A DNA stretch of 64,000 nucleotides from Clostridia bacterium (GCA_017451915.1 JAFTNJ010000039.1:96463-160462), one strand, 5' to 3'; positions 1-9,597 are shown, counted from the stretch's first letter. Numbers and translations are program-made. The notes: generated from the letters alone by a model not told the origin.

Positions 1-708
1 AATATTCATAAGTGTCGCTCGGTCACTTATAACGATGTGTTTCTCTGCAAAATCTCCTGAAATCATTTCTTCCGTAAACCAAGAATCTTTATGTGCGCCC
101 TGCTCGTATGAGAGATAGGGATAGCTGTTCAGCATTTCATAGGGCAAATAAGGCTCGTTTGAAAGAGGGTGTTCCTTACGCAAAAAAACGTGCGGTGATA
201 CCTTGAATATGGGCGAAAATGATATTTCTTTATTTTGCAGATATCTGCTCATAATATCAATGTTTTTATCTTCTATGGCAATAATTCCGATATCGCTATA
301 TGCAATCTCCACGTCACGGATCACCTCATAGGTTTCCTTTTCTTGAAGTGATAATGAATATTCCGTGTCCCGATTTTCTACGATCAACTTGCAAAAAGTA
401 TCTGCAATAAAGTCATAATGTTGAGTGGAAACATAAAGACGCGAACCCAATTTTGAGCTTTTGTATCGATTGATAACAAAATCGTTCTTTGAGACGATCT
501 CAGCGGCGTATCTGACAAATTCAGCGCCTTCCACTGTCAGAACAGTGCCATTCTTAGAGCGCTCAAATATTTTGATACCAAGCTCATCCTCAAGACATTT
601 GATACTGGTTGAAAGACTTGACTGGGCAACAAAAAGCTTTCTTGCCGCTTCACTAAAGGAGCCTGTGCTGTGTATTTCCATAACATATATGCATTGTTGT
701 ATTGTCAT
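1..708 (-). CDS. LysR family transcriptional regulator (partial, C-terminus outside window)
   Basis: The first 236 residues are present and the gene runs off the left edge. Residues 1-60 form the LysR winged helix-turn-helix (MTIQQCIYVMEIHSTGSFSE followed by AARKLFVAQSSLSTSIKCLE), and the rest is the start of the periplasmic-binding-protein-like effector domain. The protein should bind DNA as a tetramer and respond to a small ligand. The start ATG (708-706) shares one base with the TAA stop of the upstream DUF554 gene, so the two are probably translationally coupled. LysR proteins often control a neighbouring gene, here possibly the DUF554 membrane protein. The ligand cannot be guessed. Confidence 0.85.
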   Translation of the reverse strand, partial: MTIQQCIYVMEIHSTGSFSEAARKLFVAQSSLSTSIKCLEDELGIKIFERSKNGTVLTVEGAEFVRYAAEIVSKNDFVINRYKSSKLGSRLYVSTQHYDFIADTFCKLIVENRDTEYSLSLQEKETYEVIRDVEIAYSDIGIIAIEDKNIDIMSRYLQNKEISFSPIFKVSPHVFLRKEHPLSNEPYLPYEMLNSYPYLSYEQGAHKDSWFTEEMISGDFAEKHIVISDRATLMNI

Positions 709-1394
709 TAGAAAAATACCTCCATAAGTACATGATAGATAATGATTAAAAATATTCCCGGAAGGATATTGATGTTTTTAATTTTATTTTTTGGAGCGCA
801 GACCATATTAAAGCCCGAAAAGAAAAGGATCAAATACCCCAACGAACACAATTGGCAAAGTAGATTATTACTTATAAAATCCCCCAAAAAACAAGCCAAC
901 GCCGCGATAAGAATTTGTGCTGATACAACCACGAATGCGGAAAGAGAGATCTTTTTTCCGTAGGCCGCCCCCAGCATAAGCGCAAAAGGAAAATCTATAA
1001 CACCTTTTAGGATCAGTTGAAAGCTATCGCCTTGCAAAGCGTATAAAACAGGCCCGCTTATTTGAAGCCCCCCAATTCCAAAAAAGAGTACAGAATCAAT
1101 CAATCCGTTTTTCACTGCGTTTTGCGTTTTTGATAATGAGAAAAGCTTATCCTCTATCTTCAGTGCGTCTCCAATAGCGCATCCCGCAACAAGAGCAACG
1201 GTCACGATAACCGTGTGTTCTCCAACTATTTTTCCATTGGATATACTAAGTATATTTTCAAGCAGTCCGACAATACTGATCAGCATAATCGCTATCGACA
1301 ACGCTGAATAATTCTTAATGTTTATTTTTTTGGAAAAAATTCCGCCAAGTATTCCGCCAAAAAAGATCGAACACGCATCTACAAGAAACCCCAT
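708..1394 (-). CDS. DUF554 family integral membrane protein
   Basis: About 228 residues, strongly hydrophobic with roughly six or seven membrane segments. It begins MGFLVDACSIFFGGILGGIF, a glycine-rich first segment typical of DUF554 (YdfK/YqgA-type) proteins of unknown function. The start at 1394 is preferred over an ATG further upstream because GGAAAGGAAA lies eight bases before it and a -35/-10 pair lies just upstream. The stop overlaps the start of the LysR gene by one base, so they form a two-gene operon. A transport role is often suggested for the family but is not shown here. Confidence 0.8.
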   Translation of the reverse strand: MGFLVDACSIFFGGILGGIFSKKINIKNYSALSIAIMLISIVGLLENILSISNGKIVGEHTVIVTVALVAGCAIGDALKIEDKLFSLSKTQNAVKNGLIDSVLFFGIGGLQISGPVLYALQGDSFQLILKGVIDFPFALMLGAAYGKKISLSAFVVVSAQILIAALACFLGDFISNNLLCQLCSLGYLILFFSGFNMVCAPKNKIKNINILPGIFLIIIYHVLMEVFF

Positions 1395-1429
1395 ACTTGT
1401 TTTCCTTTCCATTTTTGCTTTGCTTAAAT

Positions 1430-1458
1430 ATTTTAACACAAATAAAACCAAATGTAAA
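1430..1458 (-). promoter_or_regulatory. Sigma-A type promoter of the DUF554-LysR operon
   Basis: On the minus strand TTTACA (1458-1453) and TAAAAT (1435-1430) are separated by 17 bp. They sit about 35 bp before the DUF554 start. Confidence 0.6.
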
Positions 1459-1484
1459 ATACAAAAAAACTATGGTTCGTAAAC

Positions 1485-1520
1485 TAAAAAGGCTTGTTTC
1501 ACAATTCGTGAAACAAGCCT
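1485..1520 (-). terminator. Rho-independent terminator after the LysM-CAP gene
   Basis: A perfect 13-bp stem (1490-1502 with 1508-1520), loop AATTC, is followed on the minus strand by five T (1489-1485). It lies downstream of the CAP gene and separates it from the DUF554 operon. Confidence 0.85.
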
Positions 1521-1598
1521 CGTGCGTTTTATTTGATGTCCAAGCAGCTTAAGCGTCCGTTGGCAAACTCTTGGGACCTTGGTATTTGATGTAGAAAT

Positions 1599-2207
1599 TC
1601 ACTTTCCAATAAACATCTGCGTCCAGTATCTTCCGTCGGAAACGTAGCCCACGCCGATGTGGGTATAGGAAGCGTTGAGAATGTTGGCACGGTGTCCCGA
1701 GGAGTTCATCCAGCCGTCCACCACCGCCCGGGGCGTTGCGTAGCCCTTGGCAATGTTCTCGCCCGCGCTCCGATAGGAAATGCCGAAATTCTTGATCATC
1801 TGAAAGGGAGAACCGTACACGGGGCTGGTGTGAGAGAAATAGTTGTGCTCCCGCATATCCTGCGACTTATACCGCGCCACACGGCTCAACTGCCAATCCT
1901 GCGTCAGGGGCTTGAGCCCGTTTTGCACGCGGATCTCGTTGACCAGGCGTACCACCTCGGCCTCAAAGTTCAGCACCGTTGCATCGGTGGTGGGAATATT
2001 TAGAACCTGTCCCGGATAAATGAGGGCGGGATTGGAGATCTGGGGATTGGCGTTTTTGATCTCGTCCAGCCCCACCTCGTATCTTACGGCGATCTTCCAC
2101 ATACTGTCGCCCTTTACCACCGTATGCGTGGTTGCCGCCGAAGCGCCGATCACCAACATGGAAACCAACATGGCGGCGCTCAATACAAATATGATAAGTC
2201 TTTTCAC
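1599..2207 (-). CDS. Secreted LysM and CAP (SCP/PR1) domain protein
   Basis: 202 residues. Residues 1-25 form a Sec signal peptide ending ASAA. Residues 27-71 are a LysM peptidoglycan-binding repeat (HTVVKGDSMWKIAVRYEV). Residues 80-202 are a CAP domain like Bacillus YkwD, with the usual conserved His126, Glu150 and His172 (motifs FSHTSP, AGENIA, SGHRANIL). It should be exported and bound to the cell wall; the CAP activity is unknown. Translation starts at GTG 2207, decided by GGAGG ten bases upstream and by the signal peptide, although the frame stays open further upstream. It has its own promoter and terminator. Confidence 0.88.
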   Translation of the reverse strand: MKRLIIFVLSAAMLVSMLVIGASAATTHTVVKGDSMWKIAVRYEVGLDEIKNANPQISNPALIYPGQVLNIPTTDATVLNFEAEVVRLVNEIRVQNGLKPLTQDWQLSRVARYKSQDMREHNYFSHTSPVYGSPFQMIKNFGISYRSAGENIAKGYATPRAVVDGWMNSSGHRANILNASYTHIGVGYVSDGRYWTQMFIGK

Positions 2208-2282
2208 TGTACTGCTACCTCCTGTGTGTGTTCGATGGAAGGGATCGATTCCAAAGGAACCGAGGCCCCTTGCATCCCTTGT

Positions 2283-2312
2283 ATTATACCATACGCACAG
2301 GGGAGATTGCAA
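2283..2312 (-). promoter_or_regulatory. Promoter of the LysM-CAP gene
   Basis: On the minus strand TTGCAA (2312-2307) and TATAAT (2288-2283) are 18 bp apart, about 75 bp upstream of the GTG start. Confidence 0.65.
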
Positions 2313-2392
2313 ATGTAAGTTCCGGCAAAAGAGGGGGCGGCTGGAAACCGAATGCCGCGAATGGCGAACGCTTGGGACGCGTCTGCGCTCCT

Positions 2393-4099
2393 TTATTCCC
2401 CCATCCGCTCCAAATACGCGGCGTAGGCAAGATCGGCAAGACCCGCGCGCTTGATCTTTTTGGAGGTGTTTTTGGGAAATTCCTCCTCCCACAGCACAAA
2501 GGTCTCGATGCGCTTGTAGGACTGTACGATGCTATTGACCTCACAGATCGCCCGTTTCATGGTGTCCTCGATCTGCTGCCGGGTCACCGCGGGGCCAAAG
2601 GAGGCCTCCAGCTGCTCCCGATCGGGATAGATCAGCGCAACAATATCGTAATCCTTCTTCTTGGGATTCAGATACCCAACCACCACCGATTCCTGCACGA
2701 AGGGGGTTCTCCCCAGATAGGTCTCCAGCTCCTCGGGGAAGATATTCTTGCCTTTGGCGGTAACGATCACGTTCTTTTTGCGCCCCGTGAGGAACAAAAA
2801 GCCGTGCTCATCCATGTAGCCCAGATCCCCGGTGTAGAACCAGCCGTCCCGCAGCACCTCGGCGGTCAGCTCGGGCTGCTCGAAGTAGCCCAGCATCACG
2901 TTGTCCCCCTTGTAGCGGACCTCGCCGGTGCCGTCCTCCTGCATATCCACAATATCCAACAGGGCGTTGGGGGTGGCAAGACCTGCCGAGGCATCGTTGT
3001 AAAAGCGATCCCGATTGAGGGCCGCCAGGGGCGCGCACTCGGTCAGTCCGTAGCCCTGGTAAGCATAGATGCCCAGATCCCGCAGACCCTGCAAAATTTG
3101 AGGATCCACCGCCGCGCCGCCCGAGATCATCATGCGGAGCTTGCCCCCAAAGGTGCGATGGATCTCGGCAAAGAGCTTGCGCTTGGCCGAAAGCCGCATC
3201 CCCTCGGTGGGCAGAGCGTTGGTCAGTCGGATCACGCTGCGCACCTTGTTCTCCAGTCCCTTTTTGCGGATGTTGGCCCACACCTTATGGTACATGGTCT
3301 CCAACAGGAGGGGCACGCAGAGGATCACGGTGGGCTTGACCTCCTGCATATTGCGGGTAATGTAGCGCAAGCCCTCGGAAAAGGCTACCGTGCTACCCCG
3401 ATAGACCGGGCACAAGAAGCCGCAGGTGCATTCGTAGGCGTGGTGCAGAGGAAGCACCGAGAGAAAGACGTCCTTGTGATCGATATGGATCATCTGGCAC
3501 ATCTCGGACAGATTAAAGCAAAGATTTCGGTGGGAAAGCATGACGCCCTTGGACACGCCGGTGGTGCCCGAGGTAAACAGCAGAGCGCTCATGGCGTTGG
3601 CGTCGATGACCGAATCCAGATACCGACGGTCCCCCTTCTCCAGCAGGGTGCGTCCCGCCCGGATCAGACCGTCCAGAGCCTCGAAGGAAATGCGCTCCAC
3701 TGCGGGGTCGATGCCCTCCAGCTTGGGGGCGCACTTGGGAGAGTGGATCACCGCCGCCGCGCCGCTGATGCGGGCGATGTTGGCGATCTCCTCGGCGGGG
3801 ATCTCCTTATCCACGGGGACCACGACCCCCACACCGCAGATCACCGCCATGTACGACACCACCCAGGCGTAGCAGTTCTCACCGGTGATCAGGATTCGTT
3901 TTCCGTGCAATCCCCGGGCGCAAAGAGCCGTCCCCAGGGCATCCACGTCGTCCGAGTAGGCGGCAAAGCTGACGCCCTCGTACACATCGTCGCGTTTTTC
4001 CAAAAACAGGATCTTTTCGCCGTACCGCTCTGCGCCGGCGTGGTACATCTGTCTTAAATTTTCATATACGGTGGTTTCGTAATTTTCGTAAATAGCCAT
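2393..4099 (-). CDS. AMP-dependent synthetase (long-chain acyl-CoA or acyl-ACP ligase)
   Basis: 568 residues, the usual length for the ANL superfamily. It should adenylate a carboxylic (probably fatty) acid with ATP and transfer the acyl group to CoA or ACP. Visible motifs are the P-loop LLFTSGTTGVSKG (173-185), YGLTE (350-354), YTGDLG (422-427), and the A8 hinge TGRKKNVIVTAKGKNIFPEE (438-457). No membrane segments are evident. Start 4099 is chosen for AAAGGAG eight bases upstream; the in-frame extension upstream overlaps the CDF gene. It lies 31 bp after that gene and is probably co-transcribed with it. Chain length and acceptor cannot be read from sequence. Confidence 0.88.
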   Translation of the reverse strand: MAIYENYETTVYENLRQMYHAGAERYGEKILFLEKRDDVYEGVSFAAYSDDVDALGTALCARGLHGKRILITGENCYAWVVSYMAVICGVGVVVPVDKEIPAEEIANIARISGAAAVIHSPKCAPKLEGIDPAVERISFEALDGLIRAGRTLLEKGDRRYLDSVIDANAMSALLFTSGTTGVSKGVMLSHRNLCFNLSEMCQMIHIDHKDVFLSVLPLHHAYECTCGFLCPVYRGSTVAFSEGLRYITRNMQEVKPTVILCVPLLLETMYHKVWANIRKKGLENKVRSVIRLTNALPTEGMRLSAKRKLFAEIHRTFGGKLRMMISGGAAVDPQILQGLRDLGIYAYQGYGLTECAPLAALNRDRFYNDASAGLATPNALLDIVDMQEDGTGEVRYKGDNVMLGYFEQPELTAEVLRDGWFYTGDLGYMDEHGFLFLTGRKKNVIVTAKGKNIFPEELETYLGRTPFVQESVVVGYLNPKKKDYDIVALIYPDREQLEASFGPAVTRQQIEDTMKRAICEVNSIVQSYKRIETFVLWEEEFPKNTSKKIKRAGLADLAYAAYLERMGE

Positions 4100-4130
4100 G
4101 GGGTCTCCTTTCTGAAATAATGTACTCCCA

Positions 4131-5297
4131 TCACCCGCGGTCCAGTGTGACCACGGTAAAGTAGGAGGGATCGATGCGGCTGACGGCGTCGGCGATCTGC
4201 CGACGGATCTCGCTCTCCGAGAGCTTGGATTCAAAGGGCACCACCACGTCAAAGATGAGATTGGTGTGGGTTACGCCCTCCACGTAGCGGAAATCGTGGA
4301 TCTGAAAGGCGGGGTCGATCTCTTGCACCGCCGCCAGCACCCGCGCCCGCAGGAGATTGATGCTCTCGTCGTCGGTAACGATGGGGTCCATGTGAATGGT
4401 GGCCTCAATGCCCTGGCGGCGCAGGCTTTGCTCAATGGTGTCCACCATATCGTGGGACACGAACATATCCTCCCGTCCGTCCACCTCCACGTGCAGGGAG
4501 GCCAGAATATGCCCCGGACCGTAGTTATGTACCACCAGGTCGTGGATCCCAAGAGCTCCGGGATACTCGGCAACGGTGGCACGGATCCGGGCGATCACCT
4601 CTTCCCCGGGGGCCTGACCGAGAATGGCGTTTTTGGTCTCGTTCAGGATCTTTCCTCCCGCCACCAAAATCAAAATCGCAACCGCAACGCCCATCAGGGC
4701 GTCCAGACTCCAGGTCAGGGACGGGAACAGAAGCAGCACCAAGGTAGCCACGAGCACCGCCGAGGTGGAAAGCACGTCCGACAGGCTATCCGCCGCCGTG
4801 GCGCGCATCACCGCCGAATCAATGCGGCGTCCGATGCGACGGTTGAAAAACGCGAGCCAGAGCTTGACCAGAATCGAGCCTCCCAGCACCGCCACCGAGA
4901 GCCAGCTCCGCTCGGGCAATACGGGATGAAAGAGCTTGGTTACCGACTCCTTGAGCAGCTCCACGCCGATCAAAAGCACCAAAAAGGCCACGATCATAGA
5001 GGCCACGTATTCGATGCGGGCGTGCCCGAAGGGATGCTCACGGTCGGCCGGCTTGGCCGAGATGCGGAAGGAGATCAGGGAAATGATCTGGGAGCCGGCA
5101 TCGGAAAGATTGTTCATGGCGTCGGCCACCACGGCCACCGAGCCAAAGAGGCTTCCCACCAAAAACTTGGCACCAAACAGCACCAGGTTGAGCAGGATCC
5201 CCACCACGCTCACCAAGGTCCCATAGGAGGAGCGCACCCGAGGATCCCCGGTCTCCTTATAGTTTTTCACAAATAGCTTACATAACAGATCGGTCAT
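4131..5297 (-). CDS. Cation diffusion facilitator (divalent metal efflux, possibly Mn2+)
   Basis: 388 residues: an N-terminal six-helix CDF domain (about 25-210) and a long C-terminal cytoplasmic region. Metal-site residues are visible in TM2 (Asn62 and Asp66, ADAMNNLSD) and TM5 (Asp170 and Asp174, DSLSD). An N/D-x-x-x-D with D-x-x-x-D pair is more like manganese-type CDFs than zinc ones, which usually carry His; this specificity is inference. HPFGHARIEY (89-98) is the conserved loop after TM2. It lies between the MATE gene (24 bp upstream) and the acyl ligase (31 bp downstream), likely in one transcript. Confidence 0.88.
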   Translation of the reverse strand: MTDLLCKLFVKNYKETGDPRVRSSYGTLVSVVGILLNLVLFGAKFLVGSLFGSVAVVADAMNNLSDAGSQIISLISFRISAKPADREHPFGHARIEYVASMIVAFLVLLIGVELLKESVTKLFHPVLPERSWLSVAVLGGSILVKLWLAFFNRRIGRRIDSAVMRATAADSLSDVLSTSAVLVATLVLLLFPSLTWSLDALMGVAVAILILVAGGKILNETKNAILGQAPGEEVIARIRATVAEYPGALGIHDLVVHNYGPGHILASLHVEVDGREDMFVSHDMVDTIEQSLRRQGIEATIHMDPIVTDDESINLLRARVLAAVQEIDPAFQIHDFRYVEGVTHTNLIFDVVVPFESKLSESEIRRQIADAVSRIDPSYFTVVTLDRG

Positions 5298-5321
5298 AAA
5301 AACTCCGTATTTTTCTTGGCG

Positions 5322-6713
5322 TTACGCCGTTTTTTGGGTAATGTCCCGCACCCAGATGCCGCTGCCCACCAGCCGCAGTCCCACGGCACACTTGATCACG
5401 TCCACCATCTGGCAGATCAGATACACGGTTACGATGGGAAGGGTGGTATAGCGGGACAGCAAAAAGGCCAATAAAATGCTCACGCCCCACAAATAGGCCG
5501 AATCAAAGAGAATGGTGAGCACCGTGCGGCCGCCCGAGCGCAGGGTAAAATAAGAGGAATTGACAATGGCGTGGAGGGGCGAGGAGAGCGCCACCACGTA
5601 GGTGAACCGCTCGGCCAACCCTTTGACCTCCTCCGTGGTGTTGTAGATGCCCGGAAACACGTGGGCGCAGGAGGCAATGAGTGCCGCCGCGCCAAAGCCC
5701 AGGGCAATGGAGAAGGCGATCATCTTTTTGGAGTCGGCCCGGGCCTCCTCCCACTCCCGATTGCCCAAGCGGTGTCCCAGCAAAATGGCAATGGTGGAGC
5801 CCATGGAAAGATAAAGCACCGAGAAGGTATTGGACACGATGTTGGAAATATTGAGTGCCGACACCACCGCAAGCCCCCGGAAGGAGTAGCATTGCAGCAG
5901 CATGGCCTGCCCCGCCGACCACATCGCCTCGTTGATCAGCAGAGGCATTCCCGTGATCAGGATCGAGCGCATGAGCGGCGCGGGGATCCTCCAGGAACGG
6001 TACACGCCCCGCAAAAAGGCGCACTCCTTCCGGTGGGTATGGGCCCAGAGGATCACGATGGCACATTCGATCACACGGGCGATCACCGTGGCAATGGCGG
6101 CACCCCGGATCCCCAGCGCGGGAAAGCCCAACAAGCCAAAGATCAGGAGAGTGTTCAAAACCAGATTCACCACCACGCCGCAAATTCCCGCAACCATGGG
6201 CGGCAAAGTCCGCTTGACCTCCCGCAAGGAGGAGGCGTAGGCCTGGGCCAGGGCGTACGGGAGCAAGCCCCACAGGGAAATGGCAAGATACTCCTTGGCG
6301 TATGCCAGAGTCAGGGTCAGGTCCCCGGTCTCGGAGCCCTCGTGCAAATACAGAGAGATCAGCTCCTCTCCCCAAAGCAGAAAAATGGCCATGGCCGACA
6401 GATACAGCACCGCCGTGACGTAGAGCTTAAAACGGAAGGTATCCCGCACCCCCGCATGGTCGCCCCGCCCAAAGAACTGGGCACTGAAGATCCCGGCCCC
6501 CGAAAGCGCGCCAAAGATGCAGAGCTGAAAGACGAAGATCAGCTGATTGACGATGGACACCCCCGACATCTGCTCAGTGCCCACCTGCCCCACCATGATA
6601 TTGTCCAACAGATTGATAAAATTGGTGATGGCGTTCTGCACCAAAATGGGAAGCATGACGGCCAGAAGTCCCTTGTAAAAGGCCTTCGTCCCAATGTATT
6701 TTTTGAGAATCAT
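5322..6713 (-). CDS. MATE family multidrug/cation antiporter
   Basis: 463 residues with about twelve hydrophobic helices in two halves. The N-terminus (MILKKYIGTKAFYKGLLAVM, then LPILVQNAITNFINLLDNIM with VGQVGTEQMSGVS) is typical of the bacterial MATE/NorM-DinF group. It should export organic cations or drugs using a Na+ or H+ gradient. The start at 6713 follows AAAGGGAG; the 17-residue extension upstream is not supported by a binding site. Substrate unknown. Confidence 0.9.
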   Translation of the reverse strand: MILKKYIGTKAFYKGLLAVMLPILVQNAITNFINLLDNIMVGQVGTEQMSGVSIVNQLIFVFQLCIFGALSGAGIFSAQFFGRGDHAGVRDTFRFKLYVTAVLYLSAMAIFLLWGEELISLYLHEGSETGDLTLTLAYAKEYLAISLWGLLPYALAQAYASSLREVKRTLPPMVAGICGVVVNLVLNTLLIFGLLGFPALGIRGAAIATVIARVIECAIVILWAHTHRKECAFLRGVYRSWRIPAPLMRSILITGMPLLINEAMWSAGQAMLLQCYSFRGLAVVSALNISNIVSNTFSVLYLSMGSTIAILLGHRLGNREWEEARADSKKMIAFSIALGFGAAALIASCAHVFPGIYNTTEEVKGLAERFTYVVALSSPLHAIVNSSYFTLRSGGRTVLTILFDSAYLWGVSILLAFLLSRYTTLPIVTVYLICQMVDVIKCAVGLRLVGSGIWVRDITQKTA

Positions 6714-6887
6714 AGGTTCTCCCTTTCTCACAGTTGCAGAAAGCGCAGGATCATTCGCCCCCACGCTTTGCAGTTTATTCTATTCTTATGATTTTCCGAA
6801 GATACGGATCCATACATCTTTTTTTGACGGACACCGAAAAATTTATAACGGTTCTTCGCGCCTTTCATTTGACCGAGAAGGCAAAGA

Positions 6888-8429
6888 TCAACCCCAATAC
6901 TTGCGATCCAGGCTGCGCAGCTGAATGGCCTCGGCCACGTGGGGCGCGCGGATCTGCTCGCTCCCGTCCAGGTCGGCAATGGTACGGGCCACCCGCAGGA
7001 TGCGGTCGTAGCCACGGGCACTCAAGCCCATGCGGTCGTAGGCCGCCGCCAAAAGTGCCGAAGCCTCGGCATCGGGAGTACAAAAGGCGTGGATCCCCGC
7101 CGCGTCCAGCTGGGCGTTGCAATAAACCGCCCGTCCGCTGCCCTCCATACGTCGGCGGGCAAACTCTCTGGCACGGGTCACGCGCTCACGGATCACCGCC
7201 GAGGGCTCGGCGTGCTCGTCCCGGGAGGAGATCTCCTCATAGCGCAAAGAGGGGAGCTCGATCTGAATGTCCATACGGTCCAGCATGGGACCGCTGATGC
7301 GGGAGATGTATCGCTTCACGTCCCCGGCCTTGCAGGTGCAGGGATGGGTGGGATGTCCAAAATAACCGCAACGGCAGGGATTCATAGCCCCCACCAGCAT
7401 AAAGGAGCAGGGGAAGGTCACCCGTCCGTTGGCGCGGGTAATGGTGACCCGACGGTCCTCCAGCGGCTGACGCAGGGCGTCGGTGACCTGCTTGGGGAAC
7501 TCGGGAAGCTCGTCCAGGAAGAGCACGCCGTTGTCGGCCAGGGAGACCTCGCCCGGCAACGGATTGACACCTCCGCCCACCAGGCTGACGGGGCTCATGG
7601 TGTGATGGGGCGCGCGGAAGGGTCGCACCGAAAGCAGAGAGGTGCCTGCAGGCAGAGTCCCTGCCACCGAATGGATCTTGGTGGTTTCAATGGCCTCGGA
7701 AAAGGTCAGAGGCGGCAGAATGGAGGGCAGACGCTTGGCAAGCATGGATTTTCCCGTTCCAGGAGGGCCGATGAGCAGAATGTTATGTCCTCCCGCCGCG
7801 GCGATCTCCATGGCACGCTTGGCCATGGTCTGGCCGCGCACGTCAATAAAATCCTCGGTGTAGGCGTTATTCCCCTCCAGAAAGGTCTTTTCGTTACGGA
7901 CCGGCTCCAGGGGGGCTTCTCCGTTGAGGTGCATGACCAGGGCGCGCATATTGGGTACCGCGTACACGCGGATCCCCTCCACGGCCGCGGCCTCCACGGC
8001 GTTCTCCACCGGGGCGTAGAACTCGGTAAAGCCGTTCTCCTTGGCCGCCACGCACATACAAAGAATCCCGCGCACGCCTCGCAGATCCCCCGAGAGGGAA
8101 AGCTCTCCCACAATACAGCGACCTTGCAAAGAAACGTCCCTGCGGATCACCCCGGAGCTGTGAAAGATGGCGGTGAGAATGGCGGCGTCAAAGGCCGAGC
8201 CCTCCTTTTTGCGATCGGCGGGGGCCAGATTGACGGTGATGCGGGAAAAGGGGAAGGGATAGCCGCTATTGTAGCAGGCCGTGCGCACCCGCTCCTTGGC
8301 CTCGCGCACCGCCAGGTCGGGCAGGCCCACCAGCTCAAATCCCTCCAGGGAATTCTTTTGATTGCACTCCACAACCACGGGAAAGCCTTCGATCCCGTAA
8401 AGTCCTGCACTGTATGCCGCTGAAAGCAT
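6888..8429 (-). CDS. YifB/ComM family Mg-chelatase-like AAA+ ATPase
   Basis: 513 residues, full family length. Residues 1-165 are the N-terminal ChlI (Lon protease-like) domain, followed by the AAA+ Mg-chelatase core with Walker A GPPGTGKS (221-228), Walker B LFLDELPEF, and the C-terminal Mg_chelatase_C domain. ComM proteins are hexameric helicases for branch migration during natural transformation in Gram-negatives; the role in Firmicutes is less clear. Start 8429 follows AAAGGGAGG and lies about 50 bp after a strong promoter. A 174-bp gap separates it from the MATE gene. Confidence 0.92.
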   Translation of the reverse strand: MLSAAYSAGLYGIEGFPVVVECNQKNSLEGFELVGLPDLAVREAKERVRTACYNSGYPFPFSRITVNLAPADRKKEGSAFDAAILTAIFHSSGVIRRDVSLQGRCIVGELSLSGDLRGVRGILCMCVAAKENGFTEFYAPVENAVEAAAVEGIRVYAVPNMRALVMHLNGEAPLEPVRNEKTFLEGNNAYTEDFIDVRGQTMAKRAMEIAAAGGHNILLIGPPGTGKSMLAKRLPSILPPLTFSEAIETTKIHSVAGTLPAGTSLLSVRPFRAPHHTMSPVSLVGGGVNPLPGEVSLADNGVLFLDELPEFPKQVTDALRQPLEDRRVTITRANGRVTFPCSFMLVGAMNPCRCGYFGHPTHPCTCKAGDVKRYISRISGPMLDRMDIQIELPSLRYEEISSRDEHAEPSAVIRERVTRAREFARRRMEGSGRAVYCNAQLDAAGIHAFCTPDAEASALLAAAYDRMGLSARGYDRILRVARTIADLDGSEQIRAPHVAEAIQLRSLDRKYWG

Positions 8430-8480
8430 GACGTCGCCTCCCTTTCCTTTCAATTCCGCAAAGGTTCTTTTATCCGTTTT

Positions 8481-8509
8481 ATTATACACCATCCGGGCAA
8501 AAAAGTCAA
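8481..8509 (-). promoter_or_regulatory. Promoter of the YifB/ComM gene
   Basis: On the minus strand TTGACT (8509-8504) and TATAAT (8486-8481) are exactly 17 bp apart. This may also serve the MATE-CDF-ligase genes downstream. Confidence 0.8.
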
Positions 8510-8611
8510 TCTTACGGCGTAGGCTTTTTACAGTTTTCTTACTTTTGCAGACAAAACAGAAAAATTTTTATAAAAACAGAAAAATATTTACATTCCGTTG
8601 GAAAAAATCTA

Positions 8612-8640
8612 TTGACTTTTCGGCGTTTTTCATGTATAAT
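8612..8640 (+). promoter_or_regulatory. Promoter of the BspA-like lipoprotein
   Basis: TTGACT (8612-8617) and TATAAT (8635-8640) have a 17-bp spacer and lie about 48 bp upstream of the ATG at 8688. The segment is AT-rich and divergent from the YifB promoter. Confidence 0.8.
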
Positions 8641-8687
8641 TCTTGTATATGTATATCTCTGCAAAAAAACGATTTTGGAGGATTATT

Positions 8688-9506
8688 ATGAAAAAGTTAT
8701 TCGCAATGCTTCTGGCGCTGTTGATGATCGCATCCCTGGCCGCTTGCTCCGACGAGGGCGGTGACGATTCCGATCTGGATGATTTCCGCCAGGAGGAGGT
8801 TATTATTGACCATATTACCAACGATGCCGGCGAGACCTTCTACTTCGACTCGGTAGACAGCGTGTCGGTAACCATTACCGGCTACAAGGGCTCCGACGTT
8901 CCCCATAAGGTTGTGATCCCCTCCGAGCTCAACGGCAAGACCGTGGTTGGCATCAGCGCGCAGGCCTTCTACACCTGCTCCAACGTGACCTCCGTGGAAT
9001 TCCCCTCCACCCTGACCACCATTGAGGAATTCGCATTCTCCGGCTGCGCTATGATCGAATCTTTGACCATTCCCGCAAGCGTGACTACCATTGGCACCGG
9101 CGCCTTCTATAACTGCACCGGTTTGAAGACCCTGACCTTTGCCGCAGGCTCCAAGCTTGCCGAGCTCCCTGCCAGCGCGTTCAAGGATTGCACCGCTCTG
9201 GAGGAGGTTTCCATTCCCGCCGGCATCAAGGTGATCGGCACCGCGGCCTTCTTCCACTGCACCTCCCTGACCAAGGTAACCATTGCCGAGGGCGTTGAGA
9301 TGCTGGGCACCCAGGCATTCCAGGATTGTGCCGCTCTGGAGACTCTTTCCCTTCCCGCTTCCCTGGTTTCCATTGGCTCTTACAACTTTACCGGATGCGA
9401 TAAGCTGACCCTGGCAGGTGTTACCGTTCCCGCCGGTTCGGTTGCCGCAACCTACATCGACTCTTTGAGCCTTCCCGCACAGCCCGTTGAGACCCCTGCA
9501 GCATAA
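8688..9506 (+). CDS. BspA-type leucine-rich repeat surface lipoprotein
   Basis: 272 residues. A lipoprotein signal with lipobox LAAC (Cys20) is followed by an acidic linker and about six LRR_5/BspA repeats of 22-24 residues (for example VTSVEFPSTLTTIEEFAFSG and VTTIGTGAFYNCTGLKTL). BspA repeats usually bind proteins or carbohydrates at the cell surface. The protein should be anchored on the outer face of the membrane. The start at 8688 follows TTGGAGGATTATT. It has its own promoter and terminator, so it is monocistronic. The ligand is unknown. Confidence 0.88.
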   Translation: MKKLFAMLLALLMIASLAACSDEGGDDSDLDDFRQEEVIIDHITNDAGETFYFDSVDSVSVTITGYKGSDVPHKVVIPSELNGKTVVGISAQAFYTCSNVTSVEFPSTLTTIEEFAFSGCAMIESLTIPASVTTIGTGAFYNCTGLKTLTFAAGSKLAELPASAFKDCTALEEVSIPAGIKVIGTAAFFHCTSLTKVTIAEGVEMLGTQAFQDCAALETLSLPASLVSIGSYNFTGCDKLTLAGVTVPAGSVAATYIDSLSLPAQPVETPAA

Positions 9507-9525
9507 GAAAAACAACATAACGTAC

Positions 9526-9560
9526 CGCGTCCCCGAACATCTCGGGGACGCGATTTTTTC
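9526..9560 (+). terminator. Rho-independent terminator after the BspA-like gene
   Basis: A perfect 11-bp stem CGCGTCCCCGA (9526-9536) pairs with 9542-9552 around a 5-nt loop, followed by ATTTTTTC. Confidence 0.92.
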
Positions 9561-9597
9561 GTCTCCCCGTGCCGCTCCCCTTCCTATATATAAACGC